Positions 16,855-26,538 are shown, counted from the stretch's first letter. The stretch is DNA of 64,000 bases from CAIWHR01 sp963708855 (GCA_963708855.1 CAVPUM010000007.1:62001-126000); one strand, 5' to 3'. Notes: generated from the sequence alone by a model not told the origin. Numbers and translations are program-made.

Positions 16855-18996
16855 CTATGCAGCGGGCGTCGCCGGAGCTTCCGCGTGCGGCGCGGGCGCC
16901 GGCGCAGCGGCGTCTTCCGCCGCCGCTTTCATCGACAGCCGCAGGCGTCCCTTGTCGTCGGCTTCGAGCACCTTGACGCGGACGATCTGCCCTTCCTTGA
17001 CGTAATCGGAGACCAGATTGACGCGCTCCTTGGCGATCTGCGAAATGTGCAGCAGCCCGTCCTTGCCCGGGAGCACCTGGACGATCGCGCCGAAGTCGAG
17101 CAGGCGCAGCACCGTGCCTTCGTACACCCGGCCCACTTCCACCTCGGCGGTGATGTCCTCGATGCGCTTGCGCGCCACATTGCACGCGTCCGCGTTGACG
17201 GAGGCGATGGTGATGGTGCCGTCGTCCTGAATGTCGATCGTGGTGCCGGTCTCCTCGGTCAGCGCGCGGATCACCGCACCGCCCTTGCCGATCACGTCGC
17301 GGATCTTCTCCGGGTTGATCTTGAACGACATCATCCGCGGCGCGTGCTGCGACACTTCGGTGCGCGCGTGCGGCAGCGCCTCCTGCATCAGGTGCAGGAT
17401 GTGCATCCGGCCCTCGCGCGCCTGCGACAGCGCAACCGCCATGATTTCCTTGGTGATCCCCTGGATCTTGATGTCCATCTGCAGCGCGGTGATCCCGCGG
17501 TCGGTGCCCGCCACCTTGAAGTCCATGTCACCCAGGTGATCCTCGTCGCCGAGGATGTCGGTCAGCACGGCGAAGCGGTTGCCTTCCTTTATGAGGCCCA
17601 TCGCGATGCCGGCCACGTGCGCCTTGGTCGGCACGCCGGCGTCCATCAGCGCCAGGCTGCCGCCGCAGACGGAGGCCATCGACGAGCTGCCGTTGGATTC
17701 CGTGATCTCCGAGACCACGCGCATTGAGTAAGCGAACTCCTCGGGAGTCGGCAGCACCGCGAGCAGCGCACGCTTGGCGAGGCGTCCGTGGCCGATCTCA
17801 CGCCGCTTCGGCGTGCCGACGCGGCCCGTCTCGCCGGTCGCGTACGGGGGCATGTTGTAGTGGAGCATGAAGCGGTCGGTGTACTCGCCCATCAGCGCGT
17901 CGATCCGCTGCTCGTCGCGGGCGGTGCCGAGCGTCGCGACGACGATCGCCTGCGTCTCGCCGCGCGTGAACAGCGCCGAGCCGTGGGTGCGCGGCAGTAC
18001 GCCGGTGCGGATCGCGATGGGACGCACCGTGCGCGTGTCGCGGCCGTCGATGCGCGGCTCGCCGGACAGGATCTGGTTGCGAACGATCTTCGACTCGAGC
18101 TCGAAGACGAAGTTGTTGACGTGGTTCGCGTAGCCGGCGGGCGCGTCGGCGGGGATGCACTCGGCCGCGACCTTGCCGTAGATGTCCTTCAGGCGCTGTT
18201 GCCGGGCCTGCTTCGAGCGCAGCTGGTAGGCCTCGCGCAACGCGGCGTCGGCCACGGCCGTGACCTTGGCGATCATCGCCTCGTCCTTGGCCGGCGCCTG
18301 CCAGTCCCAGAGCGGCTTGCCGCCCGCTTCGACCAGCTCGTGGATCATGCCGATGGCCGCCTGCTGCTGCTGGTGGCCGAACACGACGGCGCCCAGCATG
18401 ACTTCCTCGGCCAGTTCGCTGGCTTCGGATTCGACCATCAGCACAGCGGCTTCGGTCCCTGCGACGACGAGGTTCAACGCCGAGGTGGTCAGTTCGGTCT
18501 TGGTCGGATTCAGCACGTACTGGCCATCGATGTAGCCGACGCGCGCGGCGCCGATCGGGCCGTTGAACGGAACGCCCGCGAGCATCAACGCGGCGGAGGC
18601 GCCGATCATGGCCGGAATGTCGGGGTCGATTTCCGGGTCCACCGACATGACCGTGGCGATGATCTGCACTTCATTGTAGAAACCGTCGGGGAACAGCGGC
18701 CGGATCGGGCGGTCGATCAGGCGACAGGTCAGCGTTTCCTTCTCCGACGGACGACCTTCGCGCTTGAAGAAGCCGCCCGGAATCTTGCCGGCGGCATAGG
18801 TCTTTTCCTGGTAGTCGACAGTCAGCGGGAAGAAGTCCTGGCCCGACTTCGCTTCCTGCCGGGCGACCGCCGTCACCAGCACGACGGTGTCGTCAAGGCT
18901 CGCGAGCACCGCGCCGCCGGCCTGGCGTGCGATCTCTCCGGTTTCGAGCGTCAGGGTGTGGCGGCCGTAGGCAATCGATTTCTTGATGGGGTTCAC
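16855..18996 (-). CDS. pnp: Polyribonucleotide nucleotidyltransferase (PNPase)
   Basis: 713 residues, intact. Two RNase PH domains are seen: the first from KSIAYGRHTLTLETGEIARQ to about residue 225, the second with TRGETQAIVVATLGTARDEQ and the active-site region ILGDEDHLGDMDFKVAGTDR. KH (INPEKIRDVIGKGGAVIRAL) and S1 (EVGRVYEGTVLRLLDFGAIV) domains follow. PNPase degrades RNA 3' to 5' and is the core of the degradosome. I chose GTG 18996 (VNPIKKS) with GAGGA upstream; the open frame extends a little further. It lies downstream of rpsO, as in most proteobacteria. Confidence 0.95.
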   Translation of the reverse strand: MNPIKKSIAYGRHTLTLETGEIARQAGGAVLASLDDTVVLVTAVARQEAKSGQDFFPLTVDYQEKTYAAGKIPGGFFKREGRPSEKETLTCRLIDRPIRPLFPDGFYNEVQIIATVMSVDPEIDPDIPAMIGASAALMLAGVPFNGPIGAARVGYIDGQYVLNPTKTELTTSALNLVVAGTEAAVLMVESEASELAEEVMLGAVVFGHQQQQAAIGMIHELVEAGGKPLWDWQAPAKDEAMIAKVTAVADAALREAYQLRSKQARQQRLKDIYGKVAAECIPADAPAGYANHVNNFVFELESKIVRNQILSGEPRIDGRDTRTVRPIAIRTGVLPRTHGSALFTRGETQAIVVATLGTARDEQRIDALMGEYTDRFMLHYNMPPYATGETGRVGTPKRREIGHGRLAKRALLAVLPTPEEFAYSMRVVSEITESNGSSSMASVCGGSLALMDAGVPTKAHVAGIAMGLIKEGNRFAVLTDILGDEDHLGDMDFKVAGTDRGITALQMDIKIQGITKEIMAVALSQAREGRMHILHLMQEALPHARTEVSQHAPRMMSFKINPEKIRDVIGKGGAVIRALTEETGTTIDIQDDGTITIASVNADACNVARKRIEDITAEVEVGRVYEGTVLRLLDFGAIVQVLPGKDGLLHISQIAKERVNLVSDYVKEGQIVRVKVLEADDKGRLRLSMKAAAEDAAAPAPAPHAEAPATPAA

Positions 18997-19015
18997 GTTG
19001 TCCTCGATTCTGCAG

Positions 19016-19051
19016 AAAAACAATGGCCGCGCACGGTTGGCGCGGCCATTG
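19016..19051 (-). terminator. Terminator-like hairpin between rpsO and pnp
   Basis: CAATGGCCGCGC and GCGCGGCCATTG form a 12-bp stem at 19021-19051 with a 7-base loop, followed on the reverse strand by TTTTT (19016-19020). It stands between the rpsO stop and the pnp start, only about 20 bases before the latter. It can end rpsO transcripts or form part of the pnp leader, where PNPase autoregulation acts in relatives. Confidence 0.8.
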
Positions 19052-19176
19052 ACGTTGTCTTCAGGGGAGCTGCGGCGACGGCGCAGGATCCGTTCGCGGC
19101 TTCTGGCGACGCATCGTTCGTTCGCTGGCGCGAGCGCAATGGCGGCGGGAGGAACCGGCGCGAGATCCAGGCGCGC

Positions 19177-19446
19177 TTACTTGCGCAGCCCTAGCTTCTC
19201 GATCAGTGTGCGGTAGCTGTCCGCATTGCGCGACTTGAGGTAGTCGAGCAGCTTGCGGCGACGCGACACCATCCGCAGCAATCCGCGCCGCGAGTGGTGG
19301 TCCTTCACGTTGGCCTTGAAATGGTCGTTCAAGCCGTTGATGCGCGCGGTGAGCAGCGCGACCTGCACTTCGGGCGAGCCCGTGTCACCCTTGATACGCT
19401 GGTAATCGGCGATGACCTGCGCCTTCTCTTGCACCGTGACTGGCAT
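19177..19446 (-). CDS. rpsO: 30S ribosomal protein S15
   Basis: 89 residues, the usual length. Sequence shows the S15 signature: GDTGSPEVQVALLTARINGL, then HFKANVKDHHSRRGLLRMVS, RRRKLLDYLK and a LIEKLGLRK end. S15 binds 16S rRNA early in small subunit assembly. A strong promoter lies about 120 bases upstream on the reverse strand and the transcript would start with a stem-loop. In E. coli S15 represses its own translation through a leader structure; similar control is possible here. Confidence 0.97.
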   Translation of the reverse strand: MPVTVQEKAQVIADYQRIKGDTGSPEVQVALLTARINGLNDHFKANVKDHHSRRGLLRMVSRRRKLLDYLKSRNADSYRTLIEKLGLRK

Positions 19447-19535
19447 TGCTGTGGTCCTTCTCTCTCGCGAAATGATGCATTCTTGCGGCTAGCCTGCGCG
19501 CCGCACGTAGTCGCGCGCAGCCGCGCGTGGCCGTT

Positions 19536-19560
19536 TTGTCAGCCGCCGCGCGGCTGACAA
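19536..19560 (-). promoter_or_regulatory. Stem-loop at the 5' end of the rpsO transcript
   Basis: TTGTCAGCCG and CGGCTGACAA pair over 10 bp around a 5-base loop. It lies immediately after the expected transcription start of the rpsO promoter, so it would be the first structure of the mRNA. No T run follows, so it is not a terminator; it may stabilise the RNA or take part in control. Confidence 0.55.
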
Positions 19561-19568
19561 AGACTGCC

Positions 19569-19598
19569 ATTATAAACAGAAAAACGCTTAGGATTCAA
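19569..19598 (-). promoter_or_regulatory. Sigma-70 promoter of rpsO
   Basis: On the reverse strand TTGAAT (19593-19598) and TATAAT (19569-19574) are 18 bases apart, in an AT-rich pocket between truB and rpsO. This is one of the best promoter matches in the window. Confidence 0.75.
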
Positions 19599-19649
19599 GC
19601 GTTAATCCGGCGCGCCCGAACCGGGCGGCGGCGCGCGCCGCGCCGAGGG

Positions 19650-20570
19650 TCACCGGTCCCCTTCCGTGCGCGTGAGGCGCACCGGGCGCAGCTCGCCGGC
19701 GCTCGCTTCGACCAACCCGAGAAAGCGCCCATGCGCGTCGTAGCAGCGGTGTCTTCCGGACATGTCGGGCGGCGAGCGTCCCGGCCGCCCGGCCGCGAGA
19801 TCGCGCGCGGTCGAAGCGTCCACGTCGACCCGCGCGAGCCCGGAAAGCGGCGCATCGGACGGCAACAGCAACGCGTCGCGCGCAGTGTCTTCCATGGTCT
19901 CGAGTGCCTCCAGCGTCACGGCGGCGGAGAGCAAGAAAGGCCCCGAGGCGGTGCGCCGAAGCGCGGCGAGGTGCGCGCAACAGCCGAGAGCGCCGGCAAC
20001 GTCCTCGGCCAGCACGCGAAGGTAGGTGCCCTTGCTGCAGACGACCCGCAGCACGGCGAGTGGCGGCGACCAGTCGAGGAGCTCGATTGCGCCGATCTCG
20101 ATCGCACGTGGAACGCGGGGAATGTCGATGCCTGCGCGCGCGTACTCGTAATAGTTGCGGCCGCGGAACTTGAGCGCCGCGAACGCCGGCGGTGTCTGCA
20201 CGGTCGGGCCGACGAAACGCGTGAGCGCCGACGCAAGCTCGGCGTGCGAGAACGCCAGGTCACAGGCACGGACGGTCGCGCCCTCGGCGTCGCCGGTGGT
20301 CGTCGCCACGCCGAAGCGCACGGTTGCGACGTACTCCTTCGGCGCGTCGAGCACGGCCTGCGCGAATTTCGTCGCTTCGCCGAAACAGAGCGGCAGCAAC
20401 CCGGTCGCCAGCGGATCGAGGGTGCCGGTATGGCCGGCCTTTTCCGCCGCAAAGGCGCGCTTCGCGCGCTGCAGCGCCGCGTTCGACGTGAGGCCCGCGG
20501 GCTTGTCCAGCAGCAGCACGCCGTCGACGCGCCGGCGCCGGGGCCGCGCGCGCCCGCCGCCGGAATCCAT
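19650..20570 (-). CDS. truB: tRNA pseudouridine-55 synthase
   Basis: 306 residues. Opens with an Arg-rich leader then VDGVLLLDKPAGLTSNAALQ and the catalytic Asp motif KAGHTGTLDPLATGLLPLCF. Further TruB hallmarks are FVGPTVQTPPAFAALKFRGR, YYEYARAGI and VVCSKGTYLRVLAEDVAGAL. It makes pseudouridine 55 in the T loop of tRNAs. The start ATG at 20570 overlaps the rbfA TGA by one base, placing it in the nusA operon. A PUA-like C-terminal part is short but present. Confidence 0.93.
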   Translation of the reverse strand: MDSGGGRARPRRRRVDGVLLLDKPAGLTSNAALQRAKRAFAAEKAGHTGTLDPLATGLLPLCFGEATKFAQAVLDAPKEYVATVRFGVATTTGDAEGATVRACDLAFSHAELASALTRFVGPTVQTPPAFAALKFRGRNYYEYARAGIDIPRVPRAIEIGAIELLDWSPPLAVLRVVCSKGTYLRVLAEDVAGALGCCAHLAALRRTASGPFLLSAAVTLEALETMEDTARDALLLPSDAPLSGLARVDVDASTARDLAAGRPGRSPPDMSGRHRCYDAHGRFLGLVEASAGELRPVRLTRTEGDR

Positions 20571-20938
20571 CACGAATCCGGCTTGCGGTCGGCCGCGACG
20601 GCTGCGTCGATCAGCTGCGACAGGCGCATGCCGGACTCGATCGAGTCGTCGTACGCGAAGTGGAGCTGCGGCACCGAGTAGAGCTGCATCCGGTGCGACA
20701 GCTCGGTGCGCAGGAACCCTGCCGTATGCTGCAGGGCGCGCACCGCCTCGTCGGCGTGCTCGCGTCCGGCGAGATGGGTGACGAAGATCTTCGCGTGCGA
20801 CAGATCGCCAGACACCTCGACCGCGGTGATCGTGACCCGCCCCACGCGCGGGTCCTTGACGTCGTCGCGCAACAGTTCCGCGAGCTCGCGCTGGATCTGC
20901 TCCCCGACGCGCTGCGCGCGCTGCGAATGCTTCTTCAC
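20570..20938 (-). CDS. rbfA: Ribosome-binding factor A
   Basis: About 122 residues. Shows the RbfA pattern: KKHSQRAQRVGEQIQRELAE, DPRVGRVTITAVEVSGDLSH, AKIFVTHLAG, LQHTAGFLRTELSHRMQLYS and VPQLHFAYDDSIESGMRLSQ. It acts in late maturation of the 30S subunit. The start is taken at GTG 20938, since no ATG lies close by. It sits between infB and truB, the canonical order. Confidence 0.92.
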   Translation of the reverse strand: MKKHSQRAQRVGEQIQRELAELLRDDVKDPRVGRVTITAVEVSGDLSHAKIFVTHLAGREHADEAVRALQHTAGFLRTELSHRMQLYSVPQLHFAYDDSIESGMRLSQLIDAAVAADRKPDS

Positions 20939-20961
20939 GGCCCGGCGCGAACGCCAAGCGA

Positions 20962-23550
20962 CTACAGGGTTCTCGATACTTCGACGATCTCGTAGACCTC
21001 GAGCTGATCGCCCTTCTCGAGGTCGTTGCAGTTCTTCACCGACAGTCCGCATTCGAAACCGCCTTTCACTTCGCGCACGTCGTCCTTGAAGCGCTTGAGC
21101 GAATCGAGCTCGCCGTCGTGGATCACGACGTTGTCGCGCAGGACGCGCACGCGCGAGCCACGCTTGATGACGCCGTCGAGCACGTAACACCCGGCCACCG
21201 TGCCGACCTTCGAGATCTTGTAGACCTCGCGCACTTCGACCAGGCCGATCTGGCTCTCCTTCTTGTCGGGCGTGAGCATGCCGGACAGCGCCGCCTTCAC
21301 CTCGTCGACCGCGTCGTAGATGATGTCGTAGTAGCGGATGTCGACACCGCTGTGCTCGGCCAGCTTGCGCGCGGCAACGTCGGCCCGGACGTTGAAGCCG
21401 ATGACGACCGCTTTCGACGCGAGCGCCAGGTTGATGTCGGACTCGGTGATGCCGCCCACTGCCGCGTGCACGATGTTGACCCTGACCTCGTTCGTCGAGA
21501 GCTTCGTCAGTGCCTGCGCCAGCGCCTCGTAGCTGCCCTGAACGTCGGCCTTGACGATCAGCGCGAGCGACTTGACGGCGTCCTCGGCCATCTGGTCGAA
21601 CATGTTCTCCAGCTTGGCCGCCTGCTGCCGCGCGAGCTTCACGTCGCGGAACTTGCCCTGGCGGAACAGCGCGATCTCGCGCGCCTTGCGCTCGTCGCCC
21701 AGCGCCATGACGTCCTCGCCGGCGAGCGGCACGTCGGACAGCCCCTGGATCTCCACGGGGATGGCCGGACCCGCGCTCGTCACCGCCTTGCCAGTCTCGT
21801 CGGTCATCGCGCGCACCCGGCCGAACACCGCCCCGGCGAGCACGATGTCCCCACGTTTCAGGGTGCCCGAATGGACGAGCACGGTCGCCACCGGCCCCTT
21901 GCCCTTGTCGAGGCGGGACTCGATGACGATGCCCCGCGCCGGCGCGTTCCTGGGCGCCTTCAGCTCGAGCACTTCCGCCTGCAGCAGGATCGCGTCGAGC
22001 AGGTCGTCGATGCCGGCTCCCGGTCTTCGCGGAGACCGGGATGAACTGCGCCTCGCCGCCGTACTCCTCCGGAATGACGCTTTCGGCGACGAGCTCCTGC
22101 TTGACGCGCTCGAGGTTCGATTCCGGCTTGTCGATCTTGTTGATCGCGACGACGATCGGCACGTTGCCGGCCTTCGCGTGCGCGATCGCCTCCTTCGTCT
22201 GCGGCATCACGCCGTCGTCGGCCGCGACGACCAGGATCACGATGTCGGTCACTTTCGCCCCGCGGGCGCGCATGGCCGTGAATGCCTCGTGGCCCGGCGT
22301 GTCGAGGAACGTGATCACGCCCTTCTTCGTCTGCACGTGGTAGGCGCCGATGTGCTGCGTGATCCCGCCCGCCTCGCCGCTCGCCACACGCGTGCGGCGG
22401 ATCGTGTCGAGCAGCGAGGTCTTGCCGTGGTCGACGTGGCCCATCACCGTGACGACCGGGGGCCGCGGCTCGGCTTCGACGTCGGTCGCTTCGGACTCCG
22501 CGAGCAGCGCGTCGGGGTCGTCCTGCTTCGCGGCCTTGGCCTTGTGCCCCATTTCGCCGGCCAGGATGATCGCCGTCTCCTGGTCCAGCACCTGGTTGAT
22601 GGTCACCATCTGGCCCAGCTTCATCAGCGCCTTGATGACCTCGGCCGCCTTCACCGACAGCTTGCGCGCGAGCTCGGCCACCGTGATCGTCTCGGGGATC
22701 GTCACGTCGCGGACGACCGGGACTCGCCGCCCCTTGCACGGCGCCTTCGCCACCTTCCTCGTCGTGGCGCCGGCCGCCGACCTTCGGCTGCCGCCAGCCA
22801 CCGGCCGTGGTGCCGCCCGTGACGTCGCCACGCAGCTTGAGCGCGCGACGCCGCGCGGCCTCCTCCTGGAATCCCGCGCCGCTCTTCTTGATCGGTTTCG
22901 CCCGCTCGCCCGGTTTGGCCGCGGGACGGTGCAACGTGCCCTCGGTGGCGGCCTTCGCCGCAGGCGCCTTGCCCGCCTTGGCGGTCTCGGTCGCCTTCGC
23001 CGCTTCGGCGGCGACGGCGGCGGCTTCGTCGGCAGCGGCCTTGGCCGCCGCCTCCTCGGCTTCGCGCTCTTTCTTCGTCTTGCGCTTGACCACCTGCTCC
23101 TGCTTCTTCTGCACCTCTTCCTGCTGGCGGGCGATCAGCTCCTGCGCCTTGCTTCTCCTCCGCCTCGCGCGCTGCGAGCTCCTCGTCGCTGATGAGGGGG
23201 GCCGCAACCGGCTTGGCCGGCTCCTCGACCACGGGCGCCGTCTCGGTCTCGTCGCGTTTGACGAAAACCCGCTTCTTGCGCACTTCGACCTGGATCGTGC
23301 GCGCCTTGCCGGTGGAGCCGGCGGCCTTGATCTCGGTGGTCTGCTTGCGCGTCAGCGTGATCTTCTTCTTGGGTTCGCCGGCGGCCCCGTGCTGCTTCTG
23401 CAGGTACTCGAGCAGTTTCGTCTTGTCCTGCTCCGACAGCCCGTCGCCTTCGTTCTTGCCCGCCACTCCCGCCTTGGTGAGCTGCTCCAGCAGCGCGCCC
23501 GGCGGCAGCTTCAGCTCGGTCGCGAATTGCTCAATCGTCGTGTGCGCCAT
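20962..23550 (-). CDS. infB: Translation initiation factor IF-2 (three frameshifts)
   Basis: The N-terminal domain begins MAHTTIEQFATELKLPPGAL, followed by a charged Lys/Glu/Ala-rich linker. The G domain has G1 GHVDHGKTSLLD, switch DTPGHEAFTAMRARGAKVTD and NKID in AINKIDKPESN. Domains II-IV run through KGPVATVLVHSGTLKRGDIV and end LEVYEIVEVSRTL. About 860 residues after repair. The frame changes near 23150, 22740 and 22030, each by one base; as IF-2 is essential these are surely errors. IF-2 places initiator tRNA on the ribosome. Confidence 0.95.
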
Positions 23551-23587
23551 GTGCTTCTCCCGCTTCCCTTGTTCCCGTGCGCTGTGC

Positions 23588-25114
23588 TCAGTGCTGCGCC
23601 GGCGATGCCGCCACGGCCGCGTGCTCGGCCTCGGCCGGTCCTTCTTCGAACCAGTGCGCGCGCGCCTTCATGATCAGTTCCTGGGCGCGCTCCTCGGATA
23701 TGCCGGTCAGCTCGACCAGCTCGTCGCCCGCAAGATCGGCGAGCGCGTCGCGCGTCGTGATCCCGTGCACCGCGAGCGCGCTCGCTATCTCGGTGTCCAT
23801 GCCCTCCAGATTGAGCAGCGCCTCCTCGACGTTCTCGACGTTTTCCTCGCGCACGATGGCGTCCGTGAGCAGCGCGTTACGCGCGCGGCTGCGCAGCTCG
23901 TTCACCGTTTCGGCGTCGAACGCCTCGATCTCGAGCATCTCGTTCAACGGCACGTACGCGATCTCCTCGAGCGAAGTGAAGCCCTCGCCGATCAGGATGT
24001 CCGCGACCTCCTCGTCGACGTCGATCTTGTCCATGAACAGCTGCCGCAGGCGCTGGCCTTCCTCGTCGTGCTTCTTCTGCGAATCCTCGACGCTCATCAG
24101 GTTCAGTTCCCAGCCCGTGAGCTCCGAGGCGAGGCGCACGTTCTGGCCAAGCCGGCCGATCGCGATCGCGAGGTTTTCCTCGTCCACCACGACGTCCATG
24201 CTGTGCTTTTCCTCGTCGACCACGATCGACGAGATCTCCGCGGGAGCCAGCGCGTTGATGACGAATTTCGCCGGATCCTCCGAGTAGAGAATGATGTCGA
24301 CGCGCTCGCCCGCGAGCTCGTTGGTCACCGCGGTGACGCGCGAGCCGCGCATGCCGATGCACGTGCCCTGCGGGTCGAGCCGGGGGTCGTTCGACTTGAC
24401 GGCGATCTTGGCGCGGATGCCGGGGTCGCGCGCCGCGGCCTTGATCTCGATCAGGCCCTCCTCGATCTCGGGCACCTCGAGCTCGAACAGGCGCATCAGG
24501 AACTCCGGCGCGATCCGCGACAGGATGAGCTGCGGGCCCTTCGCCGTGCGGTCGATCTTGGTGACGAAGGCCCGGATGCGGTCGCCGACGCGCAGCATTT
24601 CCTTCGGGATCAGCTGGTCGCGCGGGATCACGCCCTCGATCCGGCCGGACTCGACGATCACGTTGCCGCGCTCGATGCGTTTGGCCGTGCCCGTCAGCAG
24701 GTTGTCCTGGCGCTCGAGGAAATCGTTCAGGATCTGCTCGCGCTCGGCGTCGCGGATCTTCTGCAGGATCACCTGCTTCGCCGCCTGCGCGCCGATGCGA
24801 CCGAACTCGACCGGCTCGAGCGGCTCCTCGATGACGTCGCCGAGCTTCAAGTCCTTGCCGCGTTCGCCGGCGTCGGTGATCGCGATCTGGTAGGCCGGTT
24901 CCTCGTGCTCTTCGTCCGGCACGACCGTCCAGCGCCGGAACGACTCGTAATCGCCCGTCTCGCGGTCGATCGACACGCGCGCGTCGATCTCCGTGGCGAA
25001 GCGCTTTTTCGTCGCCGAGGCAAGTGCCGATTCCAGCGCCGTGAACACAATTTCCTTCGCCACGTTCTTTTCGCGCGCAAGCGCGTCGACCAGCAGCAGC
25101 AGTTCCCGATTCAT
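23588..25114 (-). CDS. nusA: Transcription termination/antitermination factor NusA
   Basis: 508 residues, intact. The N-terminal RNA polymerase binding domain starts MNRELLLLVDALAREKNVAK. S1 and two KH domains follow (DPQGTCIGMRGSRVTAVTNE and LAIAIGRLGQNVRLASELTG), then two C-terminal acidic repeats ending in EEGPAEAEHAAVAASPAQH. It controls pausing, termination and antitermination. ATG 25114 overlaps the rimP TGA (ATGA) and GGAG lies upstream. It is the second gene of the rimP-nusA-infB operon. Confidence 0.96.
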   Translation of the reverse strand: MNRELLLLVDALAREKNVAKEIVFTALESALASATKKRFATEIDARVSIDRETGDYESFRRWTVVPDEEHEEPAYQIAITDAGERGKDLKLGDVIEEPLEPVEFGRIGAQAAKQVILQKIRDAEREQILNDFLERQDNLLTGTAKRIERGNVIVESGRIEGVIPRDQLIPKEMLRVGDRIRAFVTKIDRTAKGPQLILSRIAPEFLMRLFELEVPEIEEGLIEIKAAARDPGIRAKIAVKSNDPRLDPQGTCIGMRGSRVTAVTNELAGERVDIILYSEDPAKFVINALAPAEISSIVVDEEKHSMDVVVDEENLAIAIGRLGQNVRLASELTGWELNLMSVEDSQKKHDEEGQRLRQLFMDKIDVDEEVADILIGEGFTSLEEIAYVPLNEMLEIEAFDAETVNELRSRARNALLTDAIVREENVENVEEALLNLEGMDTEIASALAVHGITTRDALADLAGDELVELTGISEERAQELIMKARAHWFEEGPAEAEHAAVAASPAQH

Positions 25115-25564
25115 GTAGCTTTTCTCCACTCGATCCTCGGTACGAGCCGCGCGCGATCGATGTCGGCGAGCGGGATCGTCGTCGTGCCCTGCGGGGTCGC
25201 AACGAGGACGGCGCCGTCCGCGAAGCCCTGCAGGATGCCTTTGATGCGCCGAACGTTCGCGACGGGATTCGCCAGCCGGAGCTCGGCCTCCTCGCCGGTG
25301 AACCGGAGAAAGTCCGCCGCCTTTGCGCAGCGGCCGGTCCAACCCGGGCGAGGACACCTCCAGCCGGTCGAAATCGACGTTCTCGACTGCAAACAGCCGT
25401 GTCAGCTGTCGGCTGACGCGGGCACAATCCTCGACGCTGACGCCCTTGGGCTTGTCGATGAACACGCGAACATACCGGCCCTTGGGCGAACTCTCCCAAT
25501 CGACCAGTTCGTACCCCATCGGGGGCAGCGTCTTTTCCAGCAGTTCGCCCAGGTTCATCGCCAT
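25111..25564 (-). CDS. rimP: Ribosome maturation factor RimP (one frameshift)
   Basis: About 150 residues after repair. Family features are GELLEKTLPPMGYELVDWES, GRYVRVFIDKPKGVSVEDCA, RVSRQLTRLF and VENVDFDRLEVSSPGLDRPL, then ADFLRFTGEEAELRL and the C-terminal SH3-like part ending RLVPRIEWRKAT. The shift near 25320 is cured by removing one base (AAAGGCGG region). Start ATG 25564 (MAMNLG) or 25558. It is the first gene of the nusA operon and needed for 30S assembly. Confidence 0.92.
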
Positions 25565-25580
25565 GCAAAAGGGTTGCGCC

Positions 25581-25610
25581 AAAAAAAAATGGGCTGCGCC
25601 CAGCCCATTT
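25581..25610 (-). terminator. Intrinsic terminator in the leader of the rimP–nusA operon
   Basis: AAATGGGCTG and CAGCCCATTT pair over 10 bp (25587-25610), followed on the reverse strand by a run of Ts (25581-25586). It lies between the likely promoter (25630-25658) and the rimP start at 25564. As no reverse-strand gene lies directly upstream, it looks like an attenuator at the very start of the operon. Confidence 0.75.
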
Positions 25611-25629
25611 CCACCACTTATCCACAGCA

Positions 25630-25658
25630 ATAATAGCAGAAAATCTGACTAATTTGAA
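25630..25658 (-). promoter_or_regulatory. Probable promoter of the rimP–nusA–infB operon
   Basis: On the reverse strand TTCAAA (25653-25658) and TATTAT (25630-25635) are separated by 17 bases in an AT-rich patch. Transcription would begin near 25623, just before the leader terminator hairpin. Confidence 0.6.
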
Positions 25659-25794
25659 GACCGCCTGCCGGTTCGGGGCGCTTCCCGCCCGGGGGCGACC
25701 GGCACAGGGGATGCCGGGGCCCGGGCTGGAGGTTGGCGCCTGCCGAGCGCCCGCAGTAGGATAGGCGCCCGCCACCCGACAGCGCCCGCCCTCC

Positions 25795-26538
25795 TTGGAA
25801 GCCGCTCCCCACGCCTCTGCCCTTCGCGGCGAACGAGTTGCCCGGCTCCTCCCGAGCGAGCTGCCGGCGGCAGCCCCCGGGGTGCACCTCTGGTGGTGCA
25901 GGCTCGAGCGCGGCGGCGAGGACTTTGACGGCATCGCATCGTTGCTTTCCCCCGAGGAATCGGCTCGCGCCGAGCGCTTCGGCACGGATACTTTGCGAAT
26001 CCGCTGGATCACCGGGCGCGCCGCGTTGCGCATGGCCCTCGGGAGCACGCTCGGCGTCGACCCTGCCGCCGTGGCCCTCCGCCGTGGCGTGCGCGGCCGT
26101 CCCGAGCTCGCCGACGCCGGCTCCGGAATCGACTTCAACGTCTCGCACACGCGAGGTGTCGCGCTGATCGCCATCACCCGCGGCCTGGCCGAAGGCACGC
26201 GTGTCGGCATCGATATCGAGCACAGGGACCGGGAGGTCGGCGCCGACCGGCTCGCACGGAAATTCCTGACGCCGCGGGAGCAGGCGACGCTTGCGAACCT
26301 TGGGCCCGACGTTCGAAGGCAGCGTTTTCTGCGCCATTGGACGTGCAAGGAAGCGATGAGCAAGGCGACGGGCGACGGACTCGCCGCACCGTTCCGCCGG
26401 CTCGACGTCGAAATTTCGGATCCGCCGCGCCTCGTCGACGGGCCGCCTCCCTACATTCCCGGCCACTGGTCGCTGTCGTACGCCAAGGTCACGGACGAAT
26501 GGCTGGCGACGGTCGCGCTCTGGCGGGGCAATCGATAA
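25795..26538 (+). CDS. 4'-phosphopantetheinyl transferase (Sfp/Gsp type)
   Basis: About 247 residues with the ACPS superfamily signatures IRWITGRAALRMALGSTLGV, ID-FNVSHTRGVALIAI, the Mg-binding VGIDIEHRDREVG and the RHWTCKEAMSKATGDGL helix. Such enzymes transfer the phosphopantetheine arm from CoA to carrier proteins of polyketide, peptide or fatty acid synthases. No synthase genes are nearby, so the partner is elsewhere. The true start is uncertain; TTG 25795 is the furthest possible. It is divergent from the rimP operon and convergent with the acyltransferase gene. Confidence 0.85.
   Translation: MEAAPHASALRGERVARLLPSELPAAAPGVHLWWCRLERGGEDFDGIASLLSPEESARAERFGTDTLRIRWITGRAALRMALGSTLGVDPAAVALRRGVRGRPELADAGSGIDFNVSHTRGVALIAITRGLAEGTRVGIDIEHRDREVGADRLARKFLTPREQATLANLGPDVRRQRFLRHWTCKEAMSKATGDGLAAPFRRLDVEISDPPRLVDGPPPYIPGHWSLSYAKVTDEWLATVALWRGNR

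Noticed and set aside
25587..25610. Leader hairpin as terminator of the phosphopantetheinyl transferase gene
   Set aside because: That gene lies on the + strand and runs away from it; the T run is on the reverse strand.
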